Under the pieces are notes generated by a model that ran no database searches, had not been told where the DNA came from, and saw only the letters and a list, made by a program, of their open reading frames with translations. The position numbers and the translations under genes were made by a program. Shown in pieces: positions 54,985-63,780 of a DNA stretch of 64,000 bases; position 1 is the first letter of the stretch; each line of letters opens with the position of its first letter. Origin of the DNA: Oricola indica (GTDB lineage: Bacteria; Pseudomonadota; Alphaproteobacteria; Rhizobiales; Rhizobiaceae); assembly GCF_019966595.1 (NCBI RefSeq), contig NZ_JAINFJ010000007.1, forward strand, positions 62,001-126,000, read 5' to 3'.

Positions 54985-55779
54985 CTACTGCCAGGGATTG
55001 AGCGCTGCCTTTCCATTCGTGATCGCATAGGCCCTCGCGGTGACCTTCCTGCCGCCGTCATCCTCATGCAGGAACAATGGCGGCGCCAACTCCATGGGCT
55101 TTCGGCTTCCCTTGATGCCGGAAACGACGATACGGATTGCCGGTTTCGATGCGCGGGGATGGATCGGCAGAACCGAAATCGCTCCGTAACGGCGCTTCAT
55201 CGCCTCCAGTATCTCGACCACCGATTGCGGCCGCGCGATGATCGACAGTCCCGCGCCCGGCCGCGCGATGGCGCATGCGGTCTTGATCCAGCGGGTGAGA
55301 AGGTCCGGCCGCATGACATGCGCGCCGGCCTTTTCCGGATCAGGCGTGGCCCTGTCTCTCGGGTCGTTGAAGGGCGGATTGGCGATCACCCAGTCATGGC
55401 GTTCCCGCGGCAGGCCGGCGGCTTCCCGCGCCTTGCCGTCAAGCGAAACATCAGCCTCGATCACCTGCGCCCGGTCTCTCAGATGCTCGTTGCCTTCAAG
55501 CGCCAGCCCAGCGCGAGCGCATGCGGCCATCAGCGGAGATTTCTCGTAGAGCACCGCGGTCGCCCGAGGGTAGCGGTCGAGGGCGGCAAAGGCCGCCGCA
55601 CCCGCCCCGGCGCCGAGATCGGCAAGCGTGCCGGAGAAGCCGTCAGGTAGGCTTGCCGCCAAGATCATCGCGTCGATGCCGGATCTGTGCGCGCCCTTTG
55701 CAGGCTGGACGAGGCGGAAGCCGTCGCGATGAAACGCATCGATGGTCGTCTCGATGCCGTCTATAACCGGCCCGGCCAT
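54985..55779 (-). CDS. N6-adenine-type methyltransferase (TrmN6-like)
   Basis: A 264-residue SAM methyltransferase: AFHRDGFRLVQPAKGAHRSGIDAMILAAS at the start, LADLGAGAGAAAFAAL (SAM loop), and the catalytic NPPF in DWVIANPPFNDPRDRATP, typical of enzymes acting on exocyclic amino groups, closest in layout to tRNA1(Val) A37 N6-methyltransferase. The target is not certain. It follows the DUF2007 gene by 7 bp, so the two are probably co-transcribed. Confidence 0.88.
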   Translation of the reverse strand: MAGPVIDGIETTIDAFHRDGFRLVQPAKGAHRSGIDAMILAASLPDGFSGTLADLGAGAGAAAFAALDRYPRATAVLYEKSPLMAACARAGLALEGNEHLRDRAQVIEADVSLDGKAREAAGLPRERHDWVIANPPFNDPRDRATPDPEKAGAHVMRPDLLTRWIKTACAIARPGAGLSIIARPQSVVEILEAMKRRYGAISVLPIHPRASKPAIRIVVSGIKGSRKPMELAPPLFLHEDDGGRKVTARAYAITNGKAALNPWQ

Positions 55780-55786
55780 ATGCCGG

Positions 55787-56008
55787 TCAGCCTTTCAGTT
55801 CATTTTCGAGACCGGCATCGCGGAGAATTCGGCGCGCCTGCTCGATGCGATCGGCATCGACGAGAACGCGGCGCGGAAGGATGCCGAGCGAACCGTCCAT
55901 GATCGACATGTTCTCATCGGCGACGAGAACCCCGATCCCCGCCTCGCGCATCAGCGACTCGACAAAAGACAGCGTGACGGGGTTGTTTGTACGCAACAGT
56001 TCTTCCAT
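55787..56008 (-). CDS. DUF2007 domain protein
   Basis: A 73-residue protein: MEELLRTNNPVTLSFVESLMREAGIGVLVADENMSIMDGSLGILPRRVLVDADRIEQARRIL (in parts), the standard DUF2007 (putative signal-transducing) pattern, found widely beside polyprenyl synthase genes in rhizobia. Longer open frame upstream is rejected because the family starts at MEELL and GGGGG precedes this ATG. It is divergent from the polyprenyl synthase gene. Confidence 0.9.
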   Translation of the reverse strand: MEELLRTNNPVTLSFVESLMREAGIGVLVADENMSIMDGSLGILPRRVLVDADRIEQARRILRDAGLENELKG

Positions 56009-56150
56009 GACCCCCTGATAGGCCGCGCGGCGCGGCGCTACAAGATTTCTTCGCCGTTCTGTTGAAAACGAAGAGCCTAACGCGCCAATTCGCCGCTTGC
56101 CCGCCAAAAGCGGAATTCATAATGTGGCCCCGCAATCTGGAGACTTAGTT

Positions 56151-57167
56151 TTGGGCGTCGTCGTAGCACTGGGTGAAAACAAGAAGGAACCGGCGGGAAT
56201 CAGTGATCTCGTCGATCTCGTCGCAAACGGCATGCAGCGGGTCAACGAACTGATCCTCTCCAAGGCCGGCTCCGATGTGGAGATGATTCCGGAAGTCGCC
56301 AACCACCTGATTTCGTCCGGCGGCAAGCGCCTTCGTCCGATGATCACTCTCGCCGCCGCCGACATGTTCGGCTACAGCGGCGAAGGCCATGTGAAGCTGG
56401 CGACCAGCGTCGAATTCATGCATACGGCGACACTCCTGCACGACGATGTCGTCGATGAGAGCGACATGCGCCGCTCCAAGCCGACCGCCCGCATGATCTG
56501 GGGCAACCAGGCGAGCGTCCTGGTGGGCGATTTCCTGCTCGGCCAGGCCTTCAAGATGATGGTGGAAGTCGGATCGCTCGACGCGCTGGACGTTCTTTCC
56601 TCCGCGGCTTCGGTGATCGCCGAAGGCGAGGTCATGCAGCTCGCCGCAGCCAAGAACCTCGAAACCACCGAGGACGAATATCTCGCGGTCATCAAGGCGA
56701 AGACGGCGGCACTTTTCTCGGCCGCGGCCGAGGTCGGCCCGATCATCGCCAATGCCTCCAAATCGGATCGTGCGGCACTGCGTTCCTACGGCCTCAATCT
56801 CGGCCTTGCTTTCCAGTTGGTGGACGATGCGCTCGACTATGGCGGCAACGCGAAAGACCTCGGCAAGAACACGGGCGACGACTTCCGCGAGGGCAAGATC
56901 ACGCTTCCGGTGGTACTCGCCTACCGGCGCGGCACGGATACCGAGCGCGCATTCTGGAAGAACGCTATCGAGAACGGCGAGAACAACGACGCAGCCCTCG
57001 AGGAAGCCCGTGGCATGATGCTGAAATACGGTGCCTTGCCGGACACGATCCAGCGCGCGCGCCATTTCGGCGAGATCGCGCGCGACGCTCTGGCGCCGCT
57101 CAAACCGTCACCGCAGAAGAACGCACTTCTCGACGTGGTCGAGTTCTGCATCTCGCGGATCAACTGA
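56151..57167 (+). CDS. Polyprenyl (octaprenyl/decaprenyl) diphosphate synthase (TTG start)
   Basis: A 338-residue trans-isoprenyl diphosphate synthase making the ubiquinone side chain. It has GGKRLRPMITLAAADMFGY, the first Asp-rich motif LLHDDVVDESDMRR, GDFLLGQAFKMMV, and the second motif FQLVDDALDYGG with the following KNTGDDFREGKITLPVV. The TTG at 56151 is chosen because rhizobial homologues start (M)GVV and GGAG lies 8 bases upstream; the only upstream ATG in the region is too far. Chain length is not readable from sequence. Confidence 0.93.
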   Translation: MGVVVALGENKKEPAGISDLVDLVANGMQRVNELILSKAGSDVEMIPEVANHLISSGGKRLRPMITLAAADMFGYSGEGHVKLATSVEFMHTATLLHDDVVDESDMRRSKPTARMIWGNQASVLVGDFLLGQAFKMMVEVGSLDALDVLSSAASVIAEGEVMQLAAAKNLETTEDEYLAVIKAKTAALFSAAAEVGPIIANASKSDRAALRSYGLNLGLAFQLVDDALDYGGNAKDLGKNTGDDFREGKITLPVVLAYRRGTDTERAFWKNAIENGENNDAALEEARGMMLKYGALPDTIQRARHFGEIARDALAPLKPSPQKNALLDVVEFCISRIN

Positions 57168-57280
57168 CCGGCGCGCCGGCCGATCCGGCCACGTTGCGCG
57201 GACACCATAAAAAGGCCATTCTCGCACGGTGATTTGGTGCGCGAACGCGCCATGAAACCGGCAACCCGGATTGGAATTCG

Positions 57281-59071
57281 ATGAAACGGTCCTTCGCACT
57301 CCCCGCCCTTCTTCTCGCCGCCGGCCTCGCGGCCTTCCCGGCATCGGCCGAGCGGGGACCGAAAGACCAGCTTAGCCCGGCCGATTCGCTGTCAGGCGCC
57401 TTCCTTGCGGCGGCGACCGCACGTGCCGAAAACGACTTCGATGCCGCCGTCACCTACTATACCGAAGCGCTTCGCTACGACCCGGACAATGCCGCCCTCC
57501 AGCAGGAGTTGCTGCTCGCGCTTATCACCAATGGCGAGTTCGACGAGGCCCTGCCGATCGCGGAGAAACTCAAGAAGGATCCCCAGATCGAGCGCGTTTC
57601 GCGCGTTGTTCTCGGTATCGAGGCGATCCGCTCGCGGCGCCTCCTCCTCGCCGACAGCGCCCTGATCCTGACCTTCGAAAGCGATCTGGAACGGCTCCTG
57701 ACCGGTGTGATGCGCTCCTGGGCGAAGCTCGGCGCGGGCGAACCCGACAATGCGCTCAAAACCATCGACTCACTCGAAGGGCCTGACTGGTTCGTTCTTT
57801 TCACCGCCTATCACGGGGCGCTCATCGCCGATGCGGCCGGGCGTGAGGATGACGCTATCGAGCGTTTCCGCTTCGGAATGGACAACACCGCCGGCGGCAG
57901 CGCCTCGCCGCAGACCTATATCCGGATGGCGGAAGCCTTTTCCGGTCTCCTCGCCCGTGAGGGCGAGATCGAGGAAGCCCGTTCCGTGCTCGACCGGGCT
58001 CTGGAGATCGCACCGGCCAATCCGGCGCTCCTGGCGCTGGCGCCGGAAGACGTCGATATCTCGCGCAAGGCATTGCGCATCGCCGATCCGGCATCCGGCG
58101 CCGCGGAGATTCTGTTCAATGTCGGCACCGCGATCAATCGCGACGGGGCCGAGAGTTTCGCAGCACTCTATCTGGAGATGGCGCGCGTGCTCGCGCCAAA
58201 AAATGCGCAGATCTATTTCGAACTCGGCGGAATTTCGGAGCGGCTCGGGCTGACCGAGCGCGCCATTTCCTACTACGAGCAAATTCCCGCGGATTCGTCC
58301 TACGGCCGGATCGCCCAATTGCAAAAGGGGCTGAACCTCGCGGATATCGACCGCAACGAGGAAGCAAAAGAAATCCTCGCGGCGGCCGTCGAGACCGACC
58401 CGGACGAATACAGGGGCTATCTCGCGCTGGGAGGCGTCTATGCCTCGCTCAAGGAGTACGAGGAAGCCGCAGCGCTCTACGAGCGCGCCATTGCCCATAT
58501 CGACACCTCGGACTCGACCTTCTGGCCGCTCTATTACCGCATGGGCATCGCCTATGAGCGCATCAAGCAGTGGGACAAGGCCGAAGCCGCGTTCAAGCAT
58601 GCGCTGGAACTGTCGCCCGACCAGCCGGATGTGCTCAACTATCTCGGCTATTCCTGGATCGACATGAACATCAATCTCGACGAAGGGCTCGAGATGATCC
58701 GCAAGGCGGTCGAGCGGCGACCGCGCGACGGCTATATCGTCGACTCCCTCGGATGGGTCTATTACCGGCTCGGACGCTTCGAGGAAGCGGTCACCGAACT
58801 GGAAAAGGCAACCGATCTGCGCCCCCGCGACGCCACGATCAACGATCACCTCGGTGATGCCTATTGGCGCGTCGGCCGGAAGCTGGAGGCCACCTATCAG
58901 TGGGAGCAGGCGCTCGGCATGGAGATCGAACCCGCCGATGCCGCGCACATCGAAGCGAAACTGGCCTCCAGCAAAACGCCGGGCGGCGAACCGCAGATCG
59001 CTGAGAGCCGTATCGACGATGGTGCGATGGGCAAGACCGCTGCGTCTCCTGATACCGGCAATGGCGGCTGA
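57281..59071 (+). CDS. Tetratricopeptide-repeat protein, secreted or membrane-associated
   Basis: A 596-residue protein with a signal peptide (ALPALLLAAGLAAFPASA) and TPR motifs spread over its length, clearest at the C-terminal end: YRGYLALGGVYASLKEYEEAAALYERAI, WPLYYRMGIAYERIKQWDKAEAAFKHALELSPDQ, and GYIVDSLGWVYYRLGRFEEAVTELEKATDLRPRD. Rhizobia often carry such a gene between the polyprenyl synthase and ispE. A scaffold role in the periplasm is likely; partners unknown. It precedes ispE by 29 bp. Confidence 0.9.
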   Translation: MKRSFALPALLLAAGLAAFPASAERGPKDQLSPADSLSGAFLAAATARAENDFDAAVTYYTEALRYDPDNAALQQELLLALITNGEFDEALPIAEKLKKDPQIERVSRVVLGIEAIRSRRLLLADSALILTFESDLERLLTGVMRSWAKLGAGEPDNALKTIDSLEGPDWFVLFTAYHGALIADAAGREDDAIERFRFGMDNTAGGSASPQTYIRMAEAFSGLLAREGEIEEARSVLDRALEIAPANPALLALAPEDVDISRKALRIADPASGAAEILFNVGTAINRDGAESFAALYLEMARVLAPKNAQIYFELGGISERLGLTERAISYYEQIPADSSYGRIAQLQKGLNLADIDRNEEAKEILAAAVETDPDEYRGYLALGGVYASLKEYEEAAALYERAIAHIDTSDSTFWPLYYRMGIAYERIKQWDKAEAAFKHALELSPDQPDVLNYLGYSWIDMNINLDEGLEMIRKAVERRPRDGYIVDSLGWVYYRLGRFEEAVTELEKATDLRPRDATINDHLGDAYWRVGRKLEATYQWEQALGMEIEPADAAHIEAKLASSKTPGGEPQIAESRIDDGAMGKTAASPDTGNGG

Positions 59072-59100
59072 CAACACCATTCCCCTGTCCGCCTGACGTC

Positions 59101-60000
59101 ATGGGTGAACCTGTCTGGATTGACGCGCCGGCGAAGATCAATCTCGCCCTGCACGTTACGGGCCAACGCCCGGACGGCTATCACCTGATCGAAACGCTCG
59201 CCGTTTTCGCGGATATCCGCGACCGGATCGCGGTTGCGCTTGCGGAGAAGGACGGTTTCGTTGTCGAAGGCCCGGAAGCCTCGGCGCTCGCCGGAGAGGA
59301 TCCGGCCAGCAATCTGGTGATCCGGGCACGCGATTTCCTGCGCGACATCGCAGACAAGGCCGGAATGACGGCCCCATCCGTCAATGTGCGGCTGGAAAAG
59401 AACCTGCCGACCGGTTCCGGAATAGGCGGAGGGTCCGCCGACGCGGCAGCGACATTGCGTGCCCTGTCGGCCTTGTGGTGCCTGGATGACCTCGAACAAA
59501 CGATCCGGGACCAGGCGGTGAGCCTGGGGGCCGACGTGCCGATGTGCCTGGCGTCAACGCCCCTTGTCGCGCGCGGAATCGGTGAGGACCTGGAGCCGCT
59601 TTCCGGCATGCCGGCGCTGGACATCCTGCTCGTCAATCCGCGCCGCCACATATCCACGCCGGCAGTCTTCAAGGCGCTGGATCGGAAAGACAACGCGCCC
59701 CTTCCGCAGGCCAATATCGCGTACGGCCCTCATGGTCTCGCGGACTGGCTCGCGCGCGAAAGCCGAAACGACCTCGAAGCGCCGTCCGTCCGGCTGACGC
59801 CAGCCATTGGAGACTGCCTTGTTGCGCTGGACGCGACCAATCCTCTTCTGGCGCGCATGTCCGGTTCCGGAGCGACCTGTTTTGCAATCTATCCCGACGG
59901 CGATACAGCACGCGATGCGGCGTCACGTCTCTTGCGCGACCACCCGGATTGGTGGATCAAGACGGGCAGAACTGGCCCCTCAGGGAGAGAAGGCGAATGA
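59101..60000 (+). CDS. ispE: 4-diphosphocytidyl-2-C-methyl-D-erythritol kinase
   Basis: GHMP kinase of the MEP pathway. The 299-residue product has DAPAKINLALHVTGQRPDGYHLIETL (catalytic Lys 12 and substrate loop), the ATP-binding glycine loop LPTGSGIGGGSADAAATL (102-119), GADVPMCLAS and the C-terminal MSGSGATCFAIY. Its last bases overlap moaB (ATGA). ispH, from the same pathway, is at the other end of the window. Confidence 0.95.
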   Translation: MGEPVWIDAPAKINLALHVTGQRPDGYHLIETLAVFADIRDRIAVALAEKDGFVVEGPEASALAGEDPASNLVIRARDFLRDIADKAGMTAPSVNVRLEKNLPTGSGIGGGSADAAATLRALSALWCLDDLEQTIRDQAVSLGADVPMCLASTPLVARGIGEDLEPLSGMPALDILLVNPRRHISTPAVFKALDRKDNAPLPQANIAYGPHGLADWLARESRNDLEAPSVRLTPAIGDCLVALDATNPLLARMSGSGATCFAIYPDGDTARDAASRLLRDHPDWWIKTGRTGPSGREGE

Positions 60001-60554
60001 GCCGCATCGACGAAAGCCGCCCATTCATACCGGTGCGCATCGCCGTACTGACGGTTTCCGACACACGTTCGCTGGAGGACGACAAGTCGGGAGCGACGCT
60101 TGCGGCACGTATCGAAAAGGCCGGCCACATCCTTGTGGACCGCGCCATTGTCACCGACGACCGCGACACGATAGCCGGCAAGGTTTCGGACTGGGCCTAC
60201 AGCCCTGATATCGAGGCTATCATCACCACCGGCGGGACCGGTTTCACCGGCCGCGACGTGACCCCGGAAGCGCTGGAACCGCTTTTCGAGAAACGCATGG
60301 ACGGATTTTCCGCCCTGTTTCACCGGATCTCCTTCGACAAGATCGGCACATCCACCATCCAGTCGCGGGCGACAGCCGGACTGATGCACCAGACCTTCGT
60401 CTTCGTGTTGCCCGGTTCCCCGGGCGCCTGCAAGGACGCCTGGGATGGTATTCTGGAGCCACAGTTCGACTATCGCCACATGCCCTGCAATTTCGTGGAG
60501 ATCATGCCGCGCCTCGACGAGCACCTGCGGCGCGGCGGCGGAAAATCCGCCTAG
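59997..60554 (+). CDS. moaB: Molybdenum cofactor biosynthesis protein MoaB
   Basis: A 185-residue MogA/MoaB-fold protein, probably the molybdopterin adenylyltransferase used in molybdenum cofactor synthesis. Visible are VRIAVLTVSDTRSLEDDKSG, DRAIVTDDRDTI, ITTGGTGFTGRDVTPEAL (77-94, the MPT-binding loop), and VFVLPGSPGACKDAW. The start is inside the ispE stop codon region (ATGA). It converges on the next gene with a 4-base overlap. Confidence 0.94.
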   Translation: MSRIDESRPFIPVRIAVLTVSDTRSLEDDKSGATLAARIEKAGHILVDRAIVTDDRDTIAGKVSDWAYSPDIEAIITTGGTGFTGRDVTPEALEPLFEKRMDGFSALFHRISFDKIGTSTIQSRATAGLMHQTFVFVLPGSPGACKDAWDGILEPQFDYRHMPCNFVEIMPRLDEHLRRGGGKSA

Positions 60555-61078
60555 GCTTTCGGCTTCGGCGGCATCGCGATTTCCGACTTGACCGGCCGAA
60601 GCGCCAGACCGCGCACGAGATCCTCGGCGTTTACCGCCCCGTCGGCCAGATTGGCCAGCGCCTGGGTTTTCGAGATCAGCAATCCACGTGACAGTGGGCC
60701 GCGCCTGCCCGTGATCGGGAAGAACACCCGCGACAGCCAATTGCCGGTTTTCGCCGGCGTAAAGCATGCGGCGGAAGCATCGGGTCGCATGATGTGATCC
60801 ATCACGGCTCCGTTCCATCCATCCGCGAGCCGCGCGCCCGGCTCGATCACGATCAGCCAGTCGCCGCGGGCGCCGGATACGATGTCACGCAGAGGCGTCC
60901 CCGCCTCGACCGCGTTGCACCCGGCGGCATCCGCGATGGATGCCGTCGAATCGGTCGATGCGGCATCGACAACGATCACTTCCGAGATGTGCCCCTCGAT
61001 CGCGTCATGCACCAATGGCGCCAGCGAATGCGCCAACAGATGTGCCTGATTGTGCGTGAAAAAAAGGATTGTGACCAT
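60551..61078 (-). CDS. Small glycosyltransferase family 2-like protein
   Basis: A 175-residue GT-A-type fold: TILFFTHNQAHLLAHSLAPLV, VSEVIVVDAASTDSTASIADAAG-like (ISEVIVVDAASTDSTAS) and GDWLIVIEPGARLADGW in the position of the nucleotide-sugar and metal site. It is shorter than typical GT2 enzymes, lacks a clear DxD and ends with a basic Pro/Lys tail, so it may be a degenerate or specialised member. It overlaps the moaB stop by 4 bases, convergently. Confidence 0.78.
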   Translation of the reverse strand: MVTILFFTHNQAHLLAHSLAPLVHDAIEGHISEVIVVDAASTDSTASIADAAGCNAVEAGTPLRDIVSGARGDWLIVIEPGARLADGWNGAVMDHIMRPDASAACFTPAKTGNWLSRVFFPITGRRGPLSRGLLISKTQALANLADGAVNAEDLVRGLALRPVKSEIAMPPKPKA

Positions 61079-61220
61079 CGTTCCCCCAATGCCGCTTGCT
61101 TAGAGCCTGTCGCGCCCGGAATGCAAGCGATCCGAATTTTGTTCTTGTATTGTTCTCTTTTTGCGAATAGGAATAAAGTCATCGAACGAAGCGATTCCAT
61201 GACCCTCCGGGAGACATGAG

Positions 61221-62384
61221 ATGGACGTGATTGCAGCAGCAGACAGGACGGCATTTTCGGGTTCGGCCGAACAGGGCACCGACAACGCGAATCGGTTGAT
61301 CGCGCGGTCCGGATTGCGCGAACACGAGCACCGGACGCGCGGCCGTGCGAGCGCGGTCAATCCGTCGGGACGGTTCGAGCCGCTTTCCCGAAACGTCTTC
61401 GACGATGGCTGGAACAGCTTCGAGGATTTGCCGCCCTTCAAGACGGAGGTGCAGACCGAGCATGCGCGCACGATCATCACGCGCAACACCTCGCCGGACA
61501 TTTCCTTCGACAGGTCGATCAATCCCTATCGCGGTTGCGAGCATGGCTGCGTCTACTGCTTCGCACGGCCGACCCATGCCTATATGGGGTTGTCGGCGGG
61601 CATCGATTTCGAGGCGAAACTGTTCGCCAAACCGGACGCGGCGAAGCTCCTGGAAAAGGAGATCACGAAGCCGGGCTACAAGGTGAAGTCGATCGCCATC
61701 GGCACCAACACCGATCCCTATCAGCCGATCGAGCGCGACTGGATGCTCATGCGCTCCATTCTCGAGGTCCTCGAGCGGCACAATCACCCCGTCGGCCTCG
61801 TCACCAAGTCGCATCTGGTCACCCGCGACGCGGACATACTGGCGCGTATGGCCGAAAAGGGCCTCGCCAAGGTGGCGCTATCGGTGACCACCATGGATCG
61901 AAGGCTGGCGCGCACGATGGAACCGCGGGCTTCGACACCGTCGAAGCGGCTAGAGGCGATCCGCATTCTCACGGATCAGGGCATTCCCACATCGGCGATG
62001 GTTGCGCCGATCATCCCGGGGCTCAACGACCATGAGATCGAGAAGATCCTCGATGCCGTCGCCGGCATGGGCGCACGCGAGGCTGGCTACGTGCTTTTGC
62101 GCCTGCCGCTGGAAGTGGCGCCCGTCTTCAAGGAATGGCTTCTGCGCCATTACCCGGAACGCTACCGGCACGTCCTGTCGCTGATTCGCTCGATGCGCGG
62201 CGGCAAGGATTACGACGCCGAGTGGGGAAAGCGCATGCGCGGGACCGGCCCCTATGCCTGGCAGATCGCCCGCCGCTTCGAACTGGCGAGCAAGCGTCTC
62301 GGGCTGAACGCCACCCGCCTGAAATTGCGCACCGACCTGTTCGAACCACCGAAACCGGAGAGTGAGCAACTCAGTCTCCTGTAA
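61221..62384 (+). CDS. PA0069-family radical SAM protein
   Basis: A 387-residue radical SAM enzyme of the Rv2578c/PA0069 group. The cluster motif CEHGCVYCFARPTHAYMGLSAG (read in parts: C106, C110, C113) is followed by GTNTDPYQPIERDW, VTKSHLVTRDADIL and PIIPGLNDHEIEKIL. DNA photoproduct lyase-like fold relatives exist, but the substrate of this group is unknown. It is preceded by a gene-poor, AT-rich spacer and followed by a strong hairpin. Confidence 0.93.
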   Translation: MDVIAAADRTAFSGSAEQGTDNANRLIARSGLREHEHRTRGRASAVNPSGRFEPLSRNVFDDGWNSFEDLPPFKTEVQTEHARTIITRNTSPDISFDRSINPYRGCEHGCVYCFARPTHAYMGLSAGIDFEAKLFAKPDAAKLLEKEITKPGYKVKSIAIGTNTDPYQPIERDWMLMRSILEVLERHNHPVGLVTKSHLVTRDADILARMAEKGLAKVALSVTTMDRRLARTMEPRASTPSKRLEAIRILTDQGIPTSAMVAPIIPGLNDHEIEKILDAVAGMGAREAGYVLLRLPLEVAPVFKEWLLRHYPERYRHVLSLIRSMRGGKDYDAEWGKRMRGTGPYAWQIARRFELASKRLGLNATRLKLRTDLFEPPKPESEQLSLL

Positions 62385-62385
62385 T

Positions 62386-62434
62386 CTGTCGGTCGGGCCG
62401 ACGTCCCCTCTCCATCCCCCGGCCCGCCCGACAG
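62386..62434 (+). terminator. Hairpin after the radical SAM gene
   Basis: A 15-bp stem with one mismatch (CTGTCGGTCGGGCCG with 62420-62434) around a 19-base loop, beginning just after the stop. There is no U-run, so it may be a processing or stability element. Confidence 0.5.
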
Positions 62435-62518
62435 TGTGACCCCGAACCGATGCCTGCCTGATCCACCCCGCCCGGATCCAGTGCACAACGGGGTCAAGGC
62501 AAAGGGAATCGGGAGAGC

Positions 62519-63232
62519 GTGACAGAGTTTCGTGGTATGTGTCGCCGCACCATGACCACCACGAACACGCCTCCCGGTTCTCTCCTGCTTCCGCTCGATG
62601 GCATCGAACTGCCGCCGGTGCCGGATTTCCGAATCGAGACAGGCTACTGGAACGATGGCCACCGACATGTGGCCGGCGCGGACGAAGCCGGACGAGGCCC
62701 GTTGGCGGGGCCGGTCGTCGCGGCGGCCGTCATCCTCGACCCGGAGGACGTACCGGACGGGCTGAACGACTCCAAGAAACTAACGGCACGCGACCGGGAC
62801 CGCCTGCATGACGAAATCATGCAGAAGGCCCTTGCGGTCAGCGTATCTAGCCGCTGTTCAAGTTCGATCGATGCGAGCAATATCCTGCAGGCGAGCCTCG
62901 CCGCGATGCACACCGCGGTCACGAGCCTGGCGCTCACGGCCGACAGCGCGCTGTTCGACGGGCGTGACATTCCACCCGGCCTGACGTTTCGCGCCCCGCC
63001 GCGCGCCGTGATCAAGGGCGACGGGCGGTCGCTGTCCATCGCCGCCGCCTCGATCATCGCCAAGGTAACGCGCGACCGCATGATGGTGCGGCTCGGCGCA
63101 TACCATCCGCAATACGGGCTGGAACGGCATATGGGCTATGCCTCGAAGGCACATCGCGACCAGATCGCCGCGCATGGCGGCGTGGCCCGTGTCCACCGCT
63201 TCACCTTCGCACCGCTCAGGCACAACGCATAA
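62519..63232 (+). CDS. rnhB: Ribonuclease HII
   Basis: Cleaves RNA in RNA-DNA hybrids, removing misinserted ribonucleotides. The RNase HII core is complete: HVAGADEAGRGPLAGPVVAAAVIL (catalytic Asp-Glu), LNDSKKLTARDRDRL, the central acidic FDGRDIPPG, VIKGDGRSLSIAAASIIAKVTRDRMM and YPxYGLExHxGY-like HPQYGLERHMGYASKAH. The start is uncertain: GTG at 62519 has GGGAG close by, while ATG at 62537 or 62552 would remove up to 11 residues outside the core. rnhB beside the F0 ATP synthase genes is usual in rhizobia. Confidence 0.93.
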   Translation: MTEFRGMCRRTMTTTNTPPGSLLLPLDGIELPPVPDFRIETGYWNDGHRHVAGADEAGRGPLAGPVVAAAVILDPEDVPDGLNDSKKLTARDRDRLHDEIMQKALAVSVSSRCSSSIDASNILQASLAAMHTAVTSLALTADSALFDGRDIPPGLTFRAPPRAVIKGDGRSLSIAAASIIAKVTRDRMMVRLGAYHPQYGLERHMGYASKAHRDQIAAHGGVARVHRFTFAPLRHNA

Positions 63233-63258
63233 AAAAGGCCGGGCTTTGCGCCCGGCCT
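63231..63258 (-). terminator. Terminator of the F0 ATP synthase operon
   Basis: AGGCCGGGC and GCCCGGCCT form a 9-bp stem with a TTTGC loop. On the minus strand it is followed by TTTTTT, and it lies 29 bp beyond the atpF stop, at the junction with convergent rnhB. Confidence 0.92.
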
Positions 63259-63287
63259 GATCGATTTGCTGGAGAAGCTCCGGCGCG

Positions 63288-63770
63288 TCAGTTCATCCGC
63301 GTCTTGACCTCGTCGAGGGACTGCTTGAACAGATCGGTCGCTGCCTTGCCGGAAACCTTCTCGCCAAGGATCTGCGTCGCGGCGGCCAGCGCCATGTCGA
63401 CAGCAGAGCCGCGGACTTCGTCCATGGCATCGGCTTCCGCCTGGGCGATCTTCTGCTCGGCCATTGCGGTACGACGGGTCACATATTCGTCCGTCTTCTG
63501 CTTCGCCTCGGCGGTGATCATCTCAGCCTCGCGCTTGGCCGCATCGACGATGTCGGAGGCTTCCTTCTCGGCTTCCTTGCGCTTCTTCTGGTATTCGGCC
63601 AGCAGGGCCTGCGCTTCTTCGCGCAGCTTGCGGGCTTCTTCCAGTTCGTTGCGGATCTTTTCCGCACGATTGTCGAGGGCAGTGGCGATCGTGCCCGGCA
63701 CCTTCATGTAGATGACGATACCGAGGAAGATGACGAGAGCGATCAGCGCCCAGAATGTTGCGTCTGCCAT
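63288..63770 (-). CDS. atpF: ATP synthase F0 subunit b
   Basis: Peripheral-stalk subunit of the F1F0 ATP synthase. The 160-residue product has one N-terminal membrane helix (FWALIALVIFLGIVIYM) and a long charged helix (AEKIRNELEEARKLREEAQALLAEYQKKRKEAEKEA, in parts) forming the dimeric coiled coil. Alphaproteobacteria carry two b-type genes; this is the promoter-distal b, 10 bp after the b' gene. The operon's terminator follows. Confidence 0.95.
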   Translation of the reverse strand: MADATFWALIALVIFLGIVIYMKVPGTIATALDNRAEKIRNELEEARKLREEAQALLAEYQKKRKEAEKEASDIVDAAKREAEMITAEAKQKTDEYVTRRTAMAEQKIAQAEADAMDEVRGSAVDMALAAATQILGEKVSGKAATDLFKQSLDEVKTRMN

Positions 63771-63780
63771 GGTGCCTTCC

